This document shows positions 26,806 through 35,533 of a stretch of 64,000 nt of DNA, piece by piece. This DNA is from Adhaeribacter aquaticus DSM 16391 (lineage in GTDB: Bacteria > Bacteroidota > Bacteroidia > Cytophagales > Hymenobacteraceae): assembly GCF_000473365.1 (NCBI RefSeq), contig NZ_KI421517.1, forward strand, positions 703,363-767,362. The letters are read 5' to 3'. The notes below the pieces were generated by a model, which saw only the letters and a program-made list of their open reading frames with translations, made no database searches and had not been told where the DNA came from. Every line of letters begins with the position of its first letter. Positions within the stretch are counted from its first letter, which is position 1. The position numbers and the translations under genes were made by a program.

Positions 26806-27171
26806 ATGAATCAGCCAATTAGCCGATCTGCACATGGTGTTGCCGATTATTCTTATGCTTCGCTGGTACCAGTTGCCCCTAAGCTATTAGGTTTTTCAGA
26901 AGAAAGAACTGCCTCTAATTTGTGCTACCTGCTAGGTAGCGGCGCCCTGTTATATAGCTTGTTTACTCGGGCAGAATGGGGTGTAGTTCGGAAAATGCCT
27001 TTTAAAACGCATATTGCCCTGGACATAGCAGCTAACTTATTTGCCATTGGTGCTCCCTGGTTATTAGGCTTCCATAAAAATAACCGCGCCCGCAATACAG
27101 TTCTGGCAGTTGGTTTAACCGGATTAACTATAAGCCTTTTTACGAAGCCCGAAGAAATGAAAGAGCTGTAA
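26806..27171 (+). CDS. small membrane protein of unknown function
   Basis: This 121-aa protein has about three hydrophobic segments: ASNLCYLLGSGALLYSLF, LDIAANLFAIGAPWLLGF and TVLAVGLTGLTISLF. The N-terminus SRSAHGVADY and the repeated helix pattern recall the SPW-repeat type of small membrane proteins, but I am not sure. No neighbour suggests a role. The last codons and stop lie inside the ascending arm of a terminator. Confidence 0.72.
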   Translation: MNQPISRSAHGVADYSYASLVPVAPKLLGFSEERTASNLCYLLGSGALLYSLFTRAEWGVVRKMPFKTHIALDIAANLFAIGAPWLLGFHKNNRARNTVLAVGLTGLTISLFTKPEEMKEL

Positions 27172-27196
27172 AATAATTTTACAGCTCTTTCATTTC
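27154..27196 (+). terminator. terminator overlapping a stop codon
   Basis: A perfect 20-bp stem (GAAATGAAAGAGCTGTAAAA) with a TAA loop. The stop codon at 27169-27171 lies inside the left arm, so translating ribosomes would melt the hairpin. Confidence 0.82.
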
Positions 27197-27402
27197 TATT
27201 AAGTGGTAACTACCTGTTCTACTCTTGTTGCTTTTAAACCTGCTGCTCTTACTTCAGACTTTATACTATTCTAAATTCTTTATCATATTTTACGTATAGA
27301 TAATTTAGGTTTGTATTTAACCCATTTAGTAAAATATAGTTATTGACTTCTTGATTTGGGCTGGCATAATTTACTTACAAGTACTTAATCTTTAAATTAA
27401 CT

Positions 27403-28041
27403 ATGAAAACAATTTTATCATTTTTAGCTGGTAGCCTGCTCTGTTTTACTATAAGCACTGTCCAGGCACAAACAGAAGCAGCAAGTTTAAAACCTGAATC
27501 AATGAAAGATGGTTATGCCATGCATAACGGAACAATGATTCAGATTAAGAACAAGGAAATTAGCCCCCTTACAAACGATGTAACTTTAAAAAATGGAACA
27601 AAAATAACTAAAACGGGGCTGGTAACCCTGCCGGGGAAAAAACCACAAAAGTTACAGGAAGACTATGCAGTAAATTTAAATGGCAACATTGTAATGCTGA
27701 ATTATGATATGATGACTTACGAATCCATACAGCAACATTCGCAAAAAACACTAGGTAATACAGATGCAGAAATAATTACAACGGATAAAGGCGCCGCTAT
27801 AGGACGCAATGCTGATGGCTCCAGTTCTGCTGCCGGTCTGGATGTAGATGTCTTATTTAACAGAAGGTCAGAAATTATTAATGAGCGGAACAATTTAGTA
27901 AAACAAAGAGCGGCTGTGCTTAACCGCCTTAAAGATAAAGCAGCTCAACAAAAGAGTACTGAAGCAGCCCAAATAGATGAGCAGATTAAAAAGTTAAGTC
28001 AGGAATTAAAGGAAATTGATGAAACTTTAAAAAAACAATAA
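27403..28041 (+). CDS. exported DUF6799-repeat protein with coiled coil
   Basis: This 212-aa protein has a signal peptide (ending STVQAQ). It carries two copies of a motif of about 50 residues resembling DUF6799: KDGYAMHNGTMIQIKNKEI ... GTKITKTGLVTL, then EDYAVNLNGNIVML. A C-terminal helical coiled coil (about 155-212, Lys/Glu/Gln-rich) follows. It is probably periplasmic. The function is unknown. The gene stands alone and is followed by a strong terminator. Confidence 0.78.
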   Translation: MKTILSFLAGSLLCFTISTVQAQTEAASLKPESMKDGYAMHNGTMIQIKNKEISPLTNDVTLKNGTKITKTGLVTLPGKKPQKLQEDYAVNLNGNIVMLNYDMMTYESIQQHSQKTLGNTDAEIITTDKGAAIGRNADGSSSAAGLDVDVLFNRRSEIINERNNLVKQRAAVLNRLKDKAAQQKSTEAAQIDEQIKKLSQELKEIDETLKKQ

Positions 28042-28053
28042 TTTTTTATAAAA

Positions 28054-28105
28054 TTTAAAGCAAAAAAGGTGTCCGTTAATTTACGGGCACCTTTTTTGCT
28101 TTAAA
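28054..28105 (+). terminator. rho-independent terminator
   Basis: An 18-bp stem (TTTAAAGCAAAAAAGGTG and its complement) has an inner pair TCCG/CGGG. The descending arm carries CCTTTTTTGC. Confidence 0.85.
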
Positions 28106-28334
28106 TGAAAAATATTTTATTTGCAGTGCAACCCTTTAAAAAATATTTGGTCTTTAATCTTAAAAAGGAGTTCTTTTTAAAAATATTTTAATATCGGATA
28201 AATTATTTTTTGAGGTGCATTGCAATTTAAAAAATACTTATATATATTTGATAAACAACAATAATAATATCCATCAACCCCTAAATCGTACTGCATGATA
28301 AAAGCTTTACATTAATCCTTATGTAGCTTTAGAA

Positions 28335-28934
28335 ATGAATATAATCCAGCTTAGCGATTCCGCTTTAGTATCGCTTTATATTGCAGGTAACGAAAACGCT
28401 TTTGAACTTTTACTTAACCGCCATAAAAACAAAGTCTATACAACTATTTTATTAATAGTAAAAGACACAGACACGGCCGAAGACTTGGTACAGGATACTT
28501 TTATTAAAGCTATCCATACCATGAAAAGCGGCCGGTATAACGAAGAAGGTAAGTTCTCTTCCTGGATATGCCGTATTGCGCATAATCTGGCAATAGACTA
28601 TTTCCGTAAAGAAAAGCGCAGTCCGATGATAAATCTGGAAGACGGAAGCAATATCTTTAATCACCTGTCGTTTTCAGAAGAGTCGATAGAGACACTGCAA
28701 ATTAAAGAGGAAACACATGACCGTCTCCGCGAGCTGATACAACAGCTACCGGAAGCCCAGAAAGAAGTGCTGATTATGCGGCACTATGCCGACATGAGCT
28801 TTCAGGAAATTGCCGAGGCAACAGGTGTTAGCATTAATACTGCATTGGGTAGAATGCGGTATGCACTCATTAATTTGAGAAAGAAAATGACTAACCCAGA
28901 TATAGCTTATGATCAAAATCTTTACTCAAAATGA
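28335..28934 (+). CDS. ECF-type RNA polymerase sigma factor
   Basis: This 199-aa sigma factor has region 2 (about 20-90: AFELLLNRHKNKVY, DTAEDLVQDTFIKA, FSSWICRIAHNLAIDYFRKEKR) and region 4 (about 130-185: LPEAQKEVLIMRHYADMSFQEIAEATGVSINTALGRMRYAL). Region 3 is lacking, as in ECF factors. The gene overlaps the next small gene by 26 bases, a common arrangement for a sigma factor and its regulator. The inducing signal is unknown. The 290-base upstream gap is AT-rich. Confidence 0.93.
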   Translation: MNIIQLSDSALVSLYIAGNENAFELLLNRHKNKVYTTILLIVKDTDTAEDLVQDTFIKAIHTMKSGRYNEEGKFSSWICRIAHNLAIDYFRKEKRSPMINLEDGSNIFNHLSFSEESIETLQIKEETHDRLRELIQQLPEAQKEVLIMRHYADMSFQEIAEATGVSINTALGRMRYALINLRKKMTNPDIAYDQNLYSK

Positions 28935-29142
28935 ACTACTTCAGTATGTGTACAACGAATTAGATGAAAATTTAAAAGCACAACTAGAGGCGGCCTTGTT
29001 ACGAGACCACCAGTTAGCTGAAGCCTGTGCCGAATTGCTAATTGCCAAAGCCACCCTGGAGGCGGTTGAAAAAGGTCCCGGCAAAAAAACAGTAAATGCT
29101 ATTTTAAATTACTCCAGAAACTTAAGTTTGCAGCTAGAATAG
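28909..29142 (+). CDS. small protein overlapping the sigma gene, possible anti-sigma
   Basis: This 77-aa cytoplasmic protein begins inside the sigma factor gene (26-base overlap) and is helical. Its N-terminus, NELLQYVYNELDENLKAQLEAALLRDHQLAEACAEL, recalls the N-terminal helices of zinc-finger anti-sigma factors (zf-HC2). The His and Cys zinc ligands are missing, and there is no membrane helix. It may be a reduced, soluble anti-sigma or co-regulator. That role is inferred from the overlap and the fold-like pattern. Confidence 0.75.
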   Translation: MIKIFTQNELLQYVYNELDENLKAQLEAALLRDHQLAEACAELLIAKATLEAVEKGPGKKTVNAILNYSRNLSLQLE

Positions 29143-29157
29143 CTGCAAACTTTTTTT
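29124..29157 (+). terminator. terminator directly abutting the nth start codon
   Basis: A 13-bp stem (AAGTTTGCAGCTA and its complement, 3-base loop) is followed by T7 at 29151-29157. The stop codon of the 77-aa gene (29140-29142) lies in the hairpin. The ATG of nth is the very next base. Confidence 0.85.
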
Positions 29158-29832
29158 ATGCGCAAACAAGAACGCTTTAAGCATTTAATAGAATATTTTA
29201 CTTCGAATTTTCCGGAGCCCAAAACCGAGTTGGCCTATACCAATGCCTATGAATTAATTGTGGCAGTGGTGTTAAGTGCGCAGTGCACCGATAAGCGGGT
29301 AAACATGGTTACCCCCGCTTTATTGGAACAATATCCTACCCCGGAACATTTAGCCACGGCCACGCCAGAAGAAATTTTCCCTTTTATAAAAAGCATTTCC
29401 TACCCCAACAACAAAGCCAAGCACTTAGCCGGGTTAGGGAAAAAATTAGTAGAGGATTTTAATAGCGAAGTACCCGATACGGTAGAAGACTTACAAAAGC
29501 TACCGGGTGTTGGACGTAAAACGGCCAATGTAATTGCCTCTGTAATTTACAATCAGCCGGCTATGGCCGTAGATACGCACGTTTTTAGGGTTTCAAAAAG
29601 AATAGGCCTGGCCACCAAAAATGCGCATACGGCCCGGGAGGTAGAAAACCAGCTAATGAAAAACATTCCGGAAGACTTGGTACCTAAAGCCCATCATTGG
29701 CTTATTTTACATGGCCGTTATATTTGCGTTGCCCGTCGCCCCAAATGCGAAGAGTGCCCACTTACCTTCTTCTGCGATTTTTACCAGAAACATTATCCTA
29801 ATTTACCAGACGACCCGGAAAACAAACTATAA
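29158..29832 (+). CDS. nth: endonuclease III
   Basis: This 224-aa base-excision DNA glycosylase/AP lyase removes oxidised pyrimidines. The helix-hairpin-helix LPGVGRKTANVI includes catalytic Lys121, and the catalytic Asp139 lies in VDTHVFRVSKRIG. The [4Fe-4S] loop C-x6-C-x2-C-x5-C is present near the C-terminus (ICVARRPKCEECPLTFFC). The ATG follows directly on the T run of the terminator of the sigma operon, so nth either has a promoter inside the upstream gene or depends on read-through. Confidence 0.95.
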   Translation: MRKQERFKHLIEYFTSNFPEPKTELAYTNAYELIVAVVLSAQCTDKRVNMVTPALLEQYPTPEHLATATPEEIFPFIKSISYPNNKAKHLAGLGKKLVEDFNSEVPDTVEDLQKLPGVGRKTANVIASVIYNQPAMAVDTHVFRVSKRIGLATKNAHTAREVENQLMKNIPEDLVPKAHHWLILHGRYICVARRPKCEECPLTFFCDFYQKHYPNLPDDPENKL

Positions 29833-29985
29833 CAACTCTTATAAACGTGGCTGGCCATTGGTATATATTTTGCTGAAAACTAATAAAGTAATATTTTAAA
29901 TTTATTAGAAGCTAAATATACCCAAAAAGTAATATAAACCGTTTCATCTATAGGTTAGTGGTATCAAAAATTAAAGGTGAAGCTT

Positions 29986-31395
29986 ATGAAAACATCTTCT
30001 ACTTATTTCTTCAAGCTTTCTTTGTGCCTCCTATTTATCCTGCTAATAAACTTAGTCCAAGGCCAATCCATGAATGGCTATATTTCCTGTGTAAGAGACC
30101 CGAATAATCCCTATAAAATAACCGCAACTTTAACCACCTACCAACCCAAAACCCTAACCAATCCCGACAATGTAGAGGCTACCCTATATTGGGGAGATGG
30201 CACCAAATCAACAGAACCAAGATTTCGCAGATCTTCTTTAGATGAAAATTATTTTATAAGCATCTACAAGCTCGAACATACTTATGCCTCACCAGGTACT
30301 TATACTATTGGGTTTCGGTGGGCGAACCGCGACTTAGGTATTTTTAATATTCTGGAAGCGCACAAGCATAGTTTTTATATCTCAAATCAAATAAAAATAG
30401 ATCCTATTTTAGCTAATAATAGTACGCCCACTTTAGTAGCTGCGCCACCTTTTTGGTTACCAGAAATAAATACTAATCAAAAATTAACTTTTAACCTGGC
30501 TGCACAAGATACGGATGGCGATAGTATAGCATACCAATTGGTTCCGGCGTTAGAAGATTTGGTTTTTCAGCCATACCCTGTAGGCACCGTTATTGCTAGT
30601 TATACTATACCTAATTTCGTTTCCATAAATGCTAAAACCGGCGCCTTTATATTAGAAAATGTTCCTGCTCCGGGTGTTTATAATTTCGCTTTACAAATAG
30701 CGGAATACCGTAAAAAAGAACTTATTAGTCGGACCCTAGTAGATTTTACTTCTTTGCTAGGGTACCTGGAAAATAATCTTAAGCTTAGTTTTAAAGTTAC
30801 AGATGCCTCTGATCAACCCTTAGCTAATAACCATACCATTAGTGCCTTATTAAATCAGCCTATAACTATCAACGTTCAGGTATCGGATCCTAATGCTACC
30901 CAAGTATCTTTAGATGTTTTTAGTGAGTTAATCAGAGAAAACAACGCTACTTTTAAAACCTCCTCTGAGGGGAAAACCCAATCAGGCACTTTCACTTTTA
31001 CGCCACTTGATGGCCTAAAAGTAGATCATCCTTATAGAATTTCTTTTTCGGGTTTATCAACTAATGGCTTTCATTCCCAATATACCAGTACTGATATTAC
31101 TATAGTTATAAAACCTAATACCACCACAAATGTTAGTAATGATAAAAAAATTGAGTTAAAAAATCCTTATCCAAATCCAGCTGAAAACTATATTATTATT
31201 GAGCATCTCCAGGCAAAATCGGGTCATTTGCTGACCATTAATGACCTGACAGGAAAAATAATTAAAAAAATACCTATCAATAATCCCGCATACACCGTAA
31301 TTTTCCGCCAGGACCTTATGTATTCCGGACAGTATTTTTACTTTATATCCGACAAATCACAAATAAGGCAATCTGGCAGGTTTAATTTTAAATAA
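29986..31395 (+). CDS. T9SS-exported surface protein with PKD-like domains
   Basis: This protein of about 469 aa has a signal peptide (ending NLVQGQS). I chose ATG 29986 over GTG 29977. The extracellular region has Ig/PKD-like segments, for example ATLYWGDGTKS...YKLEHTYASPGTYTIGF, and a cadherin-like stretch NQKLTFNLAAQDTDGDSIAYQLVP with calcium-type acidic residues. A type A T9SS sorting tail ends the protein (NPYPNPAENYIIIEHL ... LMYSGQYFYFISD). It is likely an adhesin or structural surface protein. The asparagine synthase gene follows 17 bases later. Confidence 0.85.
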   Translation: MKTSSTYFFKLSLCLLFILLINLVQGQSMNGYISCVRDPNNPYKITATLTTYQPKTLTNPDNVEATLYWGDGTKSTEPRFRRSSLDENYFISIYKLEHTYASPGTYTIGFRWANRDLGIFNILEAHKHSFYISNQIKIDPILANNSTPTLVAAPPFWLPEINTNQKLTFNLAAQDTDGDSIAYQLVPALEDLVFQPYPVGTVIASYTIPNFVSINAKTGAFILENVPAPGVYNFALQIAEYRKKELISRTLVDFTSLLGYLENNLKLSFKVTDASDQPLANNHTISALLNQPITINVQVSDPNATQVSLDVFSELIRENNATFKTSSEGKTQSGTFTFTPLDGLKVDHPYRISFSGLSTNGFHSQYTSTDITIVIKPNTTTNVSNDKKIELKNPYPNPAENYIIIEHLQAKSGHLLTINDLTGKIIKKIPINNPAYTVIFRQDLMYSGQYFYFISDKSQIRQSGRFNFK

Positions 31396-31412
31396 ATTTT
31401 GATAAACACTTA

Positions 31413-33284
31413 GTGTGCGGCATTAATCTAATCCTGGATAAGACAGGAAATATTCCAACTGAAGCTATCAGTAAAATGACGGCAGCTACCGTTCATCGCG
31501 GACCTGATGCGACAGCTGTGCATACTGCTCCTTATAAAAGCGGTCAGGTATTCTTCGGGCAGAACAGGCTTAAAATTATAGACTTATCGGATGGAGCAAA
31601 TGGTCCCTTCCGATCAGATGATGGCCGGTATACATTGCTTTATAACGGCGAAATATATAATTACCAGGAACTCAGAATAGCCATACAGCGGCGGGGCTAC
31701 GAGTTCAGAACAGAATCAGATACGGAAGTTGTTTTACAATTGCTGATACAAGAGGGCCCCCGGGCACTAGGGCACCTTAACGGCATGTTTGCTTTGGCGT
31801 TTTATGATTCCCAAAAGGAACAGCTTTTTCTGGCCCGCGACCGGTTCGGTATTAAACCCCTTTATTTTGCGGAAACAGAAAATTTCCTGATTGTATCCTC
31901 AGAAATCAAAGCTATTCATCAAAGCGGATTAATAGCTAAAGAATTAAACGAAAATCAGTTAGAGCAATATCTGTTATACAAACACGCCGCTAAGCCCCAA
32001 ACATTTTATAAAAAAGTAAAAGAATTAAAAGAAGGCACTTATTTTATATACGAACAAGGAAAGAGCGGATTATATACTTATTTTAAAACCCCGCCTTCCA
32101 AACACCGGCAGGAAAATCCAGAGAGACTGGTTCAGCACGTAGAAGTATTATTGAAAGAAAGCTTACAAAAACATTTAGTCTCTGATGTACCAGTAGGCTT
32201 GTTCTTAAGCGGCGGAATAGATTCCACGTTGTTATTGGCATTGTTGCACGACCTGGGACATAAGCAATTCCCGGTATTTACCATAACCCAAAAAAATACG
32301 GCAAAGTCTTTCGGCTCCAGGGATAATAGTTTTGCCCAACTGGCAGCTAAACAATATAATGCTGCTTATACTCCTTTTGAAATTGAGGACTCTCTGCTGA
32401 CCGAAACCAATGCTTTTATTCAACACCTGGATCAGCCTATTGCTGATAGTGCAGCCCTGCTTACCAGCTACCTGGCACAACAGGTTAAGCCATACATAAA
32501 AGTAGCGCTTTCGGGCGCTGGTGCCGATGAATTATTTGCTGGTTATAACCGGCATCGGGCATTTTATGAATACCTGAACAGTCCGGTTAAAGCTTCTGTG
32601 TTTAAAACCCTGGTTAAACCCATCGCCGGGATACTACCCACCGGCTTTAGCCATCCACTGCGTAAAAAACTTTTACTTTACAGAAAGCTAGCTTATAAGT
32701 TAAATAAAAGCCCGCGCCAAACTTTTTTAAACTTTACGGCTATGGAAAAAGAGTTACAACAACTCTTATTAACTACTGCCGGCAGCACTAAAGAACCAGA
32801 TAAAAACAAAATCAAAGACCGGGATTGGTTACATTGGGCATTACAGCACGATCAGCATCAATATTTAATTTCTGATATTTTGGCCATTACCGATCAGGCC
32901 TCTATGCTACATAGTTTAGAAGTGAGAACCCCCTACCTGGAAAATCATTTACAACTGTTCTTATCAGGCTTAAATACCGATTGGCTACTTAAACACGGCC
33001 AAAAATGGATGCTGAAAGAAACCTTAGCAAAACACCATGGGCGCGCATTTTTAAAGCGTTCAAAAGAAGGTTTTGGCATGCCCCTGGGTATCTGGCTCAG
33101 GCAAAAGCACAATCATCATTTATTAGAGGAGCTTCAGAATTCGCAATCCTTGATTTTTGAATACCTGGACTTTGCTAACACGCAGGAGTTAATTCAAAGG
33201 CATTTACGTGGCCGCCATGATTTTAGTACCGAGATCTGGGCCTTGATTGTATTGGCTAAATGGCTTCAGTATAACTTTGGCTAA
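31413..33284 (+). CDS. asnB: glutamine-hydrolysing asparagine synthase
   Basis: This 623-aa class II amidotransferase starts at GTG. That start is fixed because Cys2 (MCGINLI) must become the N-terminal nucleophile. The glutaminase domain (1 to about 215) has HRGPDA, NGEIYNY and SDTEVVL. The synthase domain has the PP-loop SGGIDST and GADELFAGYNRHR. It makes asparagine or amidates another carboxylate with glutamine and ATP. The next gene, a glycosyltransferase, starts within its stop codon (TAATG). AsnB paralogues in such settings often amidate polysaccharide uronic acids, so that role is possible. Confidence 0.92.
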   Translation: MCGINLILDKTGNIPTEAISKMTAATVHRGPDATAVHTAPYKSGQVFFGQNRLKIIDLSDGANGPFRSDDGRYTLLYNGEIYNYQELRIAIQRRGYEFRTESDTEVVLQLLIQEGPRALGHLNGMFALAFYDSQKEQLFLARDRFGIKPLYFAETENFLIVSSEIKAIHQSGLIAKELNENQLEQYLLYKHAAKPQTFYKKVKELKEGTYFIYEQGKSGLYTYFKTPPSKHRQENPERLVQHVEVLLKESLQKHLVSDVPVGLFLSGGIDSTLLLALLHDLGHKQFPVFTITQKNTAKSFGSRDNSFAQLAAKQYNAAYTPFEIEDSLLTETNAFIQHLDQPIADSAALLTSYLAQQVKPYIKVALSGAGADELFAGYNRHRAFYEYLNSPVKASVFKTLVKPIAGILPTGFSHPLRKKLLLYRKLAYKLNKSPRQTFLNFTAMEKELQQLLLTTAGSTKEPDKNKIKDRDWLHWALQHDQHQYLISDILAITDQASMLHSLEVRTPYLENHLQLFLSGLNTDWLLKHGQKWMLKETLAKHHGRAFLKRSKEGFGMPLGIWLRQKHNHHLLEELQNSQSLIFEYLDFANTQELIQRHLRGRHDFSTEIWALIVLAKWLQYNFG

Positions 33285-34450
33285 TGCGCATTCTTTACAT
33301 TCATCAATACTTTAAAAAACCAGCAGAAGGAGGTGCGTTACGTTCTTATTTTTTAGCTAAGGCCCTAGTAGCCGCCGGGCATGAGGTTGAGCTTATTACT
33401 GCTTATAATGGAACGGTTTATAAACAGGAGGAGGTAGCTGGTGTACTTGTTCATTATTTACCAATAGCCTATGACAACTCCTTTCATCCTGGTCAGCGCT
33501 TAGCTTCTTTTGCCTCTTTTATGGTACGTGCCACGTTGGTAGCATTAAAACGGAAGCATATCGATGTATGTTATGCCACCTCTACCCCACTAACGGTTGG
33601 TTTAATTGCGCTGGTACTAAAAAAATTAAAAAATATCCCTTTCTATTTTGAAGTACGTGATCTTTGGCCCGAGGCTCCTATTCAGTTAGGATATATTAAA
33701 AGCAAATGGGCCCAGGGGCTGCTGTATAAACTGGAACAAACTATTTATAAGCAAGCCGAAAAAGTTATTGCTTTATCACCGGGAATAGCAGCAGGCATTA
33801 CCCGTAATAAACCTACCTGGGCCATACCAGTTATTCCTAATATGGCCGATGTAGATTATCATCGGCCAACTTATCCGGTTTATTCCCCTAACCACGACTT
33901 ATTTTATATTGGTTACTTTGGCACAATTGGTCGGGCCAACCGGTTAGATTTTTTACTTAACATTGCTAAATCCGTTCAGGAACAACACCTAAATCAGGTA
34001 AAATTTATAATTGGAGGTACCGGAGCCGAAACTTCTAAATTAAGAGAAGAAACCTATAAATTAGGAATAAGTAATATTACCTGGACCGGATCACTTAATC
34101 GCGAGCAGGTGCGGCAGTATCTAGCTCTTTGCCATGCTACCTATACTTCCTTTGATGTGCACCCAATTTTGCAAACCAATAGTCCTAATAAGTTTTTCGA
34201 ATCATTGGCAGCGGGCAAACTGACTCTTGTAAATACAAAAGGGTGGCTGCAGACTTTAGTTACCCAAAATAAGTGTGGTTTTTATGCTGATCCGAATAAC
34301 CCGGAAGAATTTATCCAAAAGCTAACTCCTTACTTGCATGATGCAGATCTATTACGGCGGGCTCAGCAAAACGCCCGGCAATTAGCAGAGCAGCAGTTCT
34401 CCCGGCAAAAGCTTTGCCAGGAGTTTCTGCAATTATTTACTTCCCATTAA
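33284..34450 (+). CDS. GT4-family glycosyltransferase (WbuB-like)
   Basis: This 388-aa GT-B enzyme has an N-terminal domain starting ILYIHQYFKKPAEGGALRSY and a FYFEVRDLWPEAPIQLGY motif typical of WbuB-like transferases. The C-terminal nucleotide-sugar domain holds IGYFGTIGRANRLDF, IGGTGAE and the SPNKFFESLAAGK acidic motif. It is translationally coupled to asnB by a one-base overlap (TAATG). It probably adds a sugar to a surface glycan precursor at the cytoplasmic face of the inner membrane. Donor and acceptor cannot be told from sequence. Confidence 0.92.
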   Translation: MRILYIHQYFKKPAEGGALRSYFLAKALVAAGHEVELITAYNGTVYKQEEVAGVLVHYLPIAYDNSFHPGQRLASFASFMVRATLVALKRKHIDVCYATSTPLTVGLIALVLKKLKNIPFYFEVRDLWPEAPIQLGYIKSKWAQGLLYKLEQTIYKQAEKVIALSPGIAAGITRNKPTWAIPVIPNMADVDYHRPTYPVYSPNHDLFYIGYFGTIGRANRLDFLLNIAKSVQEQHLNQVKFIIGGTGAETSKLREETYKLGISNITWTGSLNREQVRQYLALCHATYTSFDVHPILQTNSPNKFFESLAAGKLTLVNTKGWLQTLVTQNKCGFYADPNNPEEFIQKLTPYLHDADLLRRAQQNARQLAEQQFSRQKLCQEFLQLFTSH

Positions 34451-34457
34451 TACTAAA

Positions 34458-35456
34458 TTAGCTCCGCTTTTTAGGCTTGTATTTCGACTGCAGGAATATT
34501 TTTTGTGAATCCGAATCATTCATAAGTTGCTGCAGTGTAATGTCAGGGTTCTCTGCCATGTATTTGCGAACAATTTGCCACCCTACCCAAGTGGCTACCC
34601 GTCCCGGACAGCGCTTACCTATTTCCGGGATGTTTGGTCGCTCACCTACATATTTATTAACTTTAAAATGATCAGTTTCATACAGCAATCCTTTTTCTAT
34701 AAAATGAGCCCAGATTTTTCCTTCGTTATACCTTACATCTGCTATTTGCTGGTCTGAGTAACCAATAATCAAGGAGTCAGGCGTGCAAGGCATCATGCGT
34801 TCCGTAAAGTAAAGCGACTTACCGTAATTAATCATTTCAGCCATCATGTTGCTCCTTTCCAAATCAATCTTGTTGTATTGCGAAGACAGCTGTAAAACGA
34901 CTGCTGGCACCATATTCTCCGGTTCGTACCGTTGCAGAATGTATTCAGGCTGTTGCGGACGGTACCTGGCCTGCTTACCTGCAAAATAATCGATACCCAG
35001 CACCAGCAAACTATCAGACACAAACAAATCAGGTCCTAACAAACCACTGATATATGTATTTACCTTTGGGACAATAAAAGTAGGATAATAATATTTAAGA
35101 TGTTTAAATGCTGTTTCTAAGTCTTGTTTAATAGGCGTTAGATCCTTAAACTTATTCTCCGTCTCCTGGGCAAACTTATTTAAGTTAGGTTCGTTCGTTA
35201 ATCGGGTTAAAGAAGCTACTATATTACCATCCGGAGCCTGAGGCTTTATTTGCAGGTATCGTTGGGCAAATGAGGGATGCTGTGCTAAAAAGGCTCGTAT
35301 GGCATTTTCATCTTTGGCCGCAAAAAATGAGTTCTCTAACCGCTCAATAGTTACCTGAGCCTTTATTTTAGCTATTTCGGGATTTATTTCACACTTCTTT
35401 TTCTGGCAACTGAAAATTATTGATAGAGTAAAAAAGAAGGCAATATATTTTTGCAT
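34458..35456 (-). CDS. gldB: gliding motility lipoprotein GldB
   Basis: This 332-aa lipoprotein has lipobox IIFSC (Cys17). It has the length and patterns I associate with GldB: FKHLKYYYPTFIVPKVNTYISGL, LVLGIDYFAGKQARY, SLYFTERMMPCTPDSLIIGYSDQQ and TWVGWQIVRKYMAENPD. In Flavobacterium johnsoniae GldB is needed for gliding motility. It converges with the glycosyltransferase gene with only seven bases between the stops and no visible terminator. The usual neighbour gldC is absent here. Confidence 0.9.
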   Translation of the reverse strand: MQKYIAFFFTLSIIFSCQKKKCEINPEIAKIKAQVTIERLENSFFAAKDENAIRAFLAQHPSFAQRYLQIKPQAPDGNIVASLTRLTNEPNLNKFAQETENKFKDLTPIKQDLETAFKHLKYYYPTFIVPKVNTYISGLLGPDLFVSDSLLVLGIDYFAGKQARYRPQQPEYILQRYEPENMVPAVVLQLSSQYNKIDLERSNMMAEMINYGKSLYFTERMMPCTPDSLIIGYSDQQIADVRYNEGKIWAHFIEKGLLYETDHFKVNKYVGERPNIPEIGKRCPGRVATWVGWQIVRKYMAENPDITLQQLMNDSDSQKIFLQSKYKPKKRS

Positions 35457-35533
35457 AACATTTGTACGTTTAAGACAAAATTAGAAACGAATCCGTTACT
35501 TAAATAATATCCTGCTCTATTTAAACATCATCT

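Noticed and set aside
28121-28250. Two short similar stretches (TGCAACCCTTTAAAAAATAT and TGCAATTTAAAAAATAC)
   Set aside because: Similarity rests mainly on A/T runs in a low-GC region.
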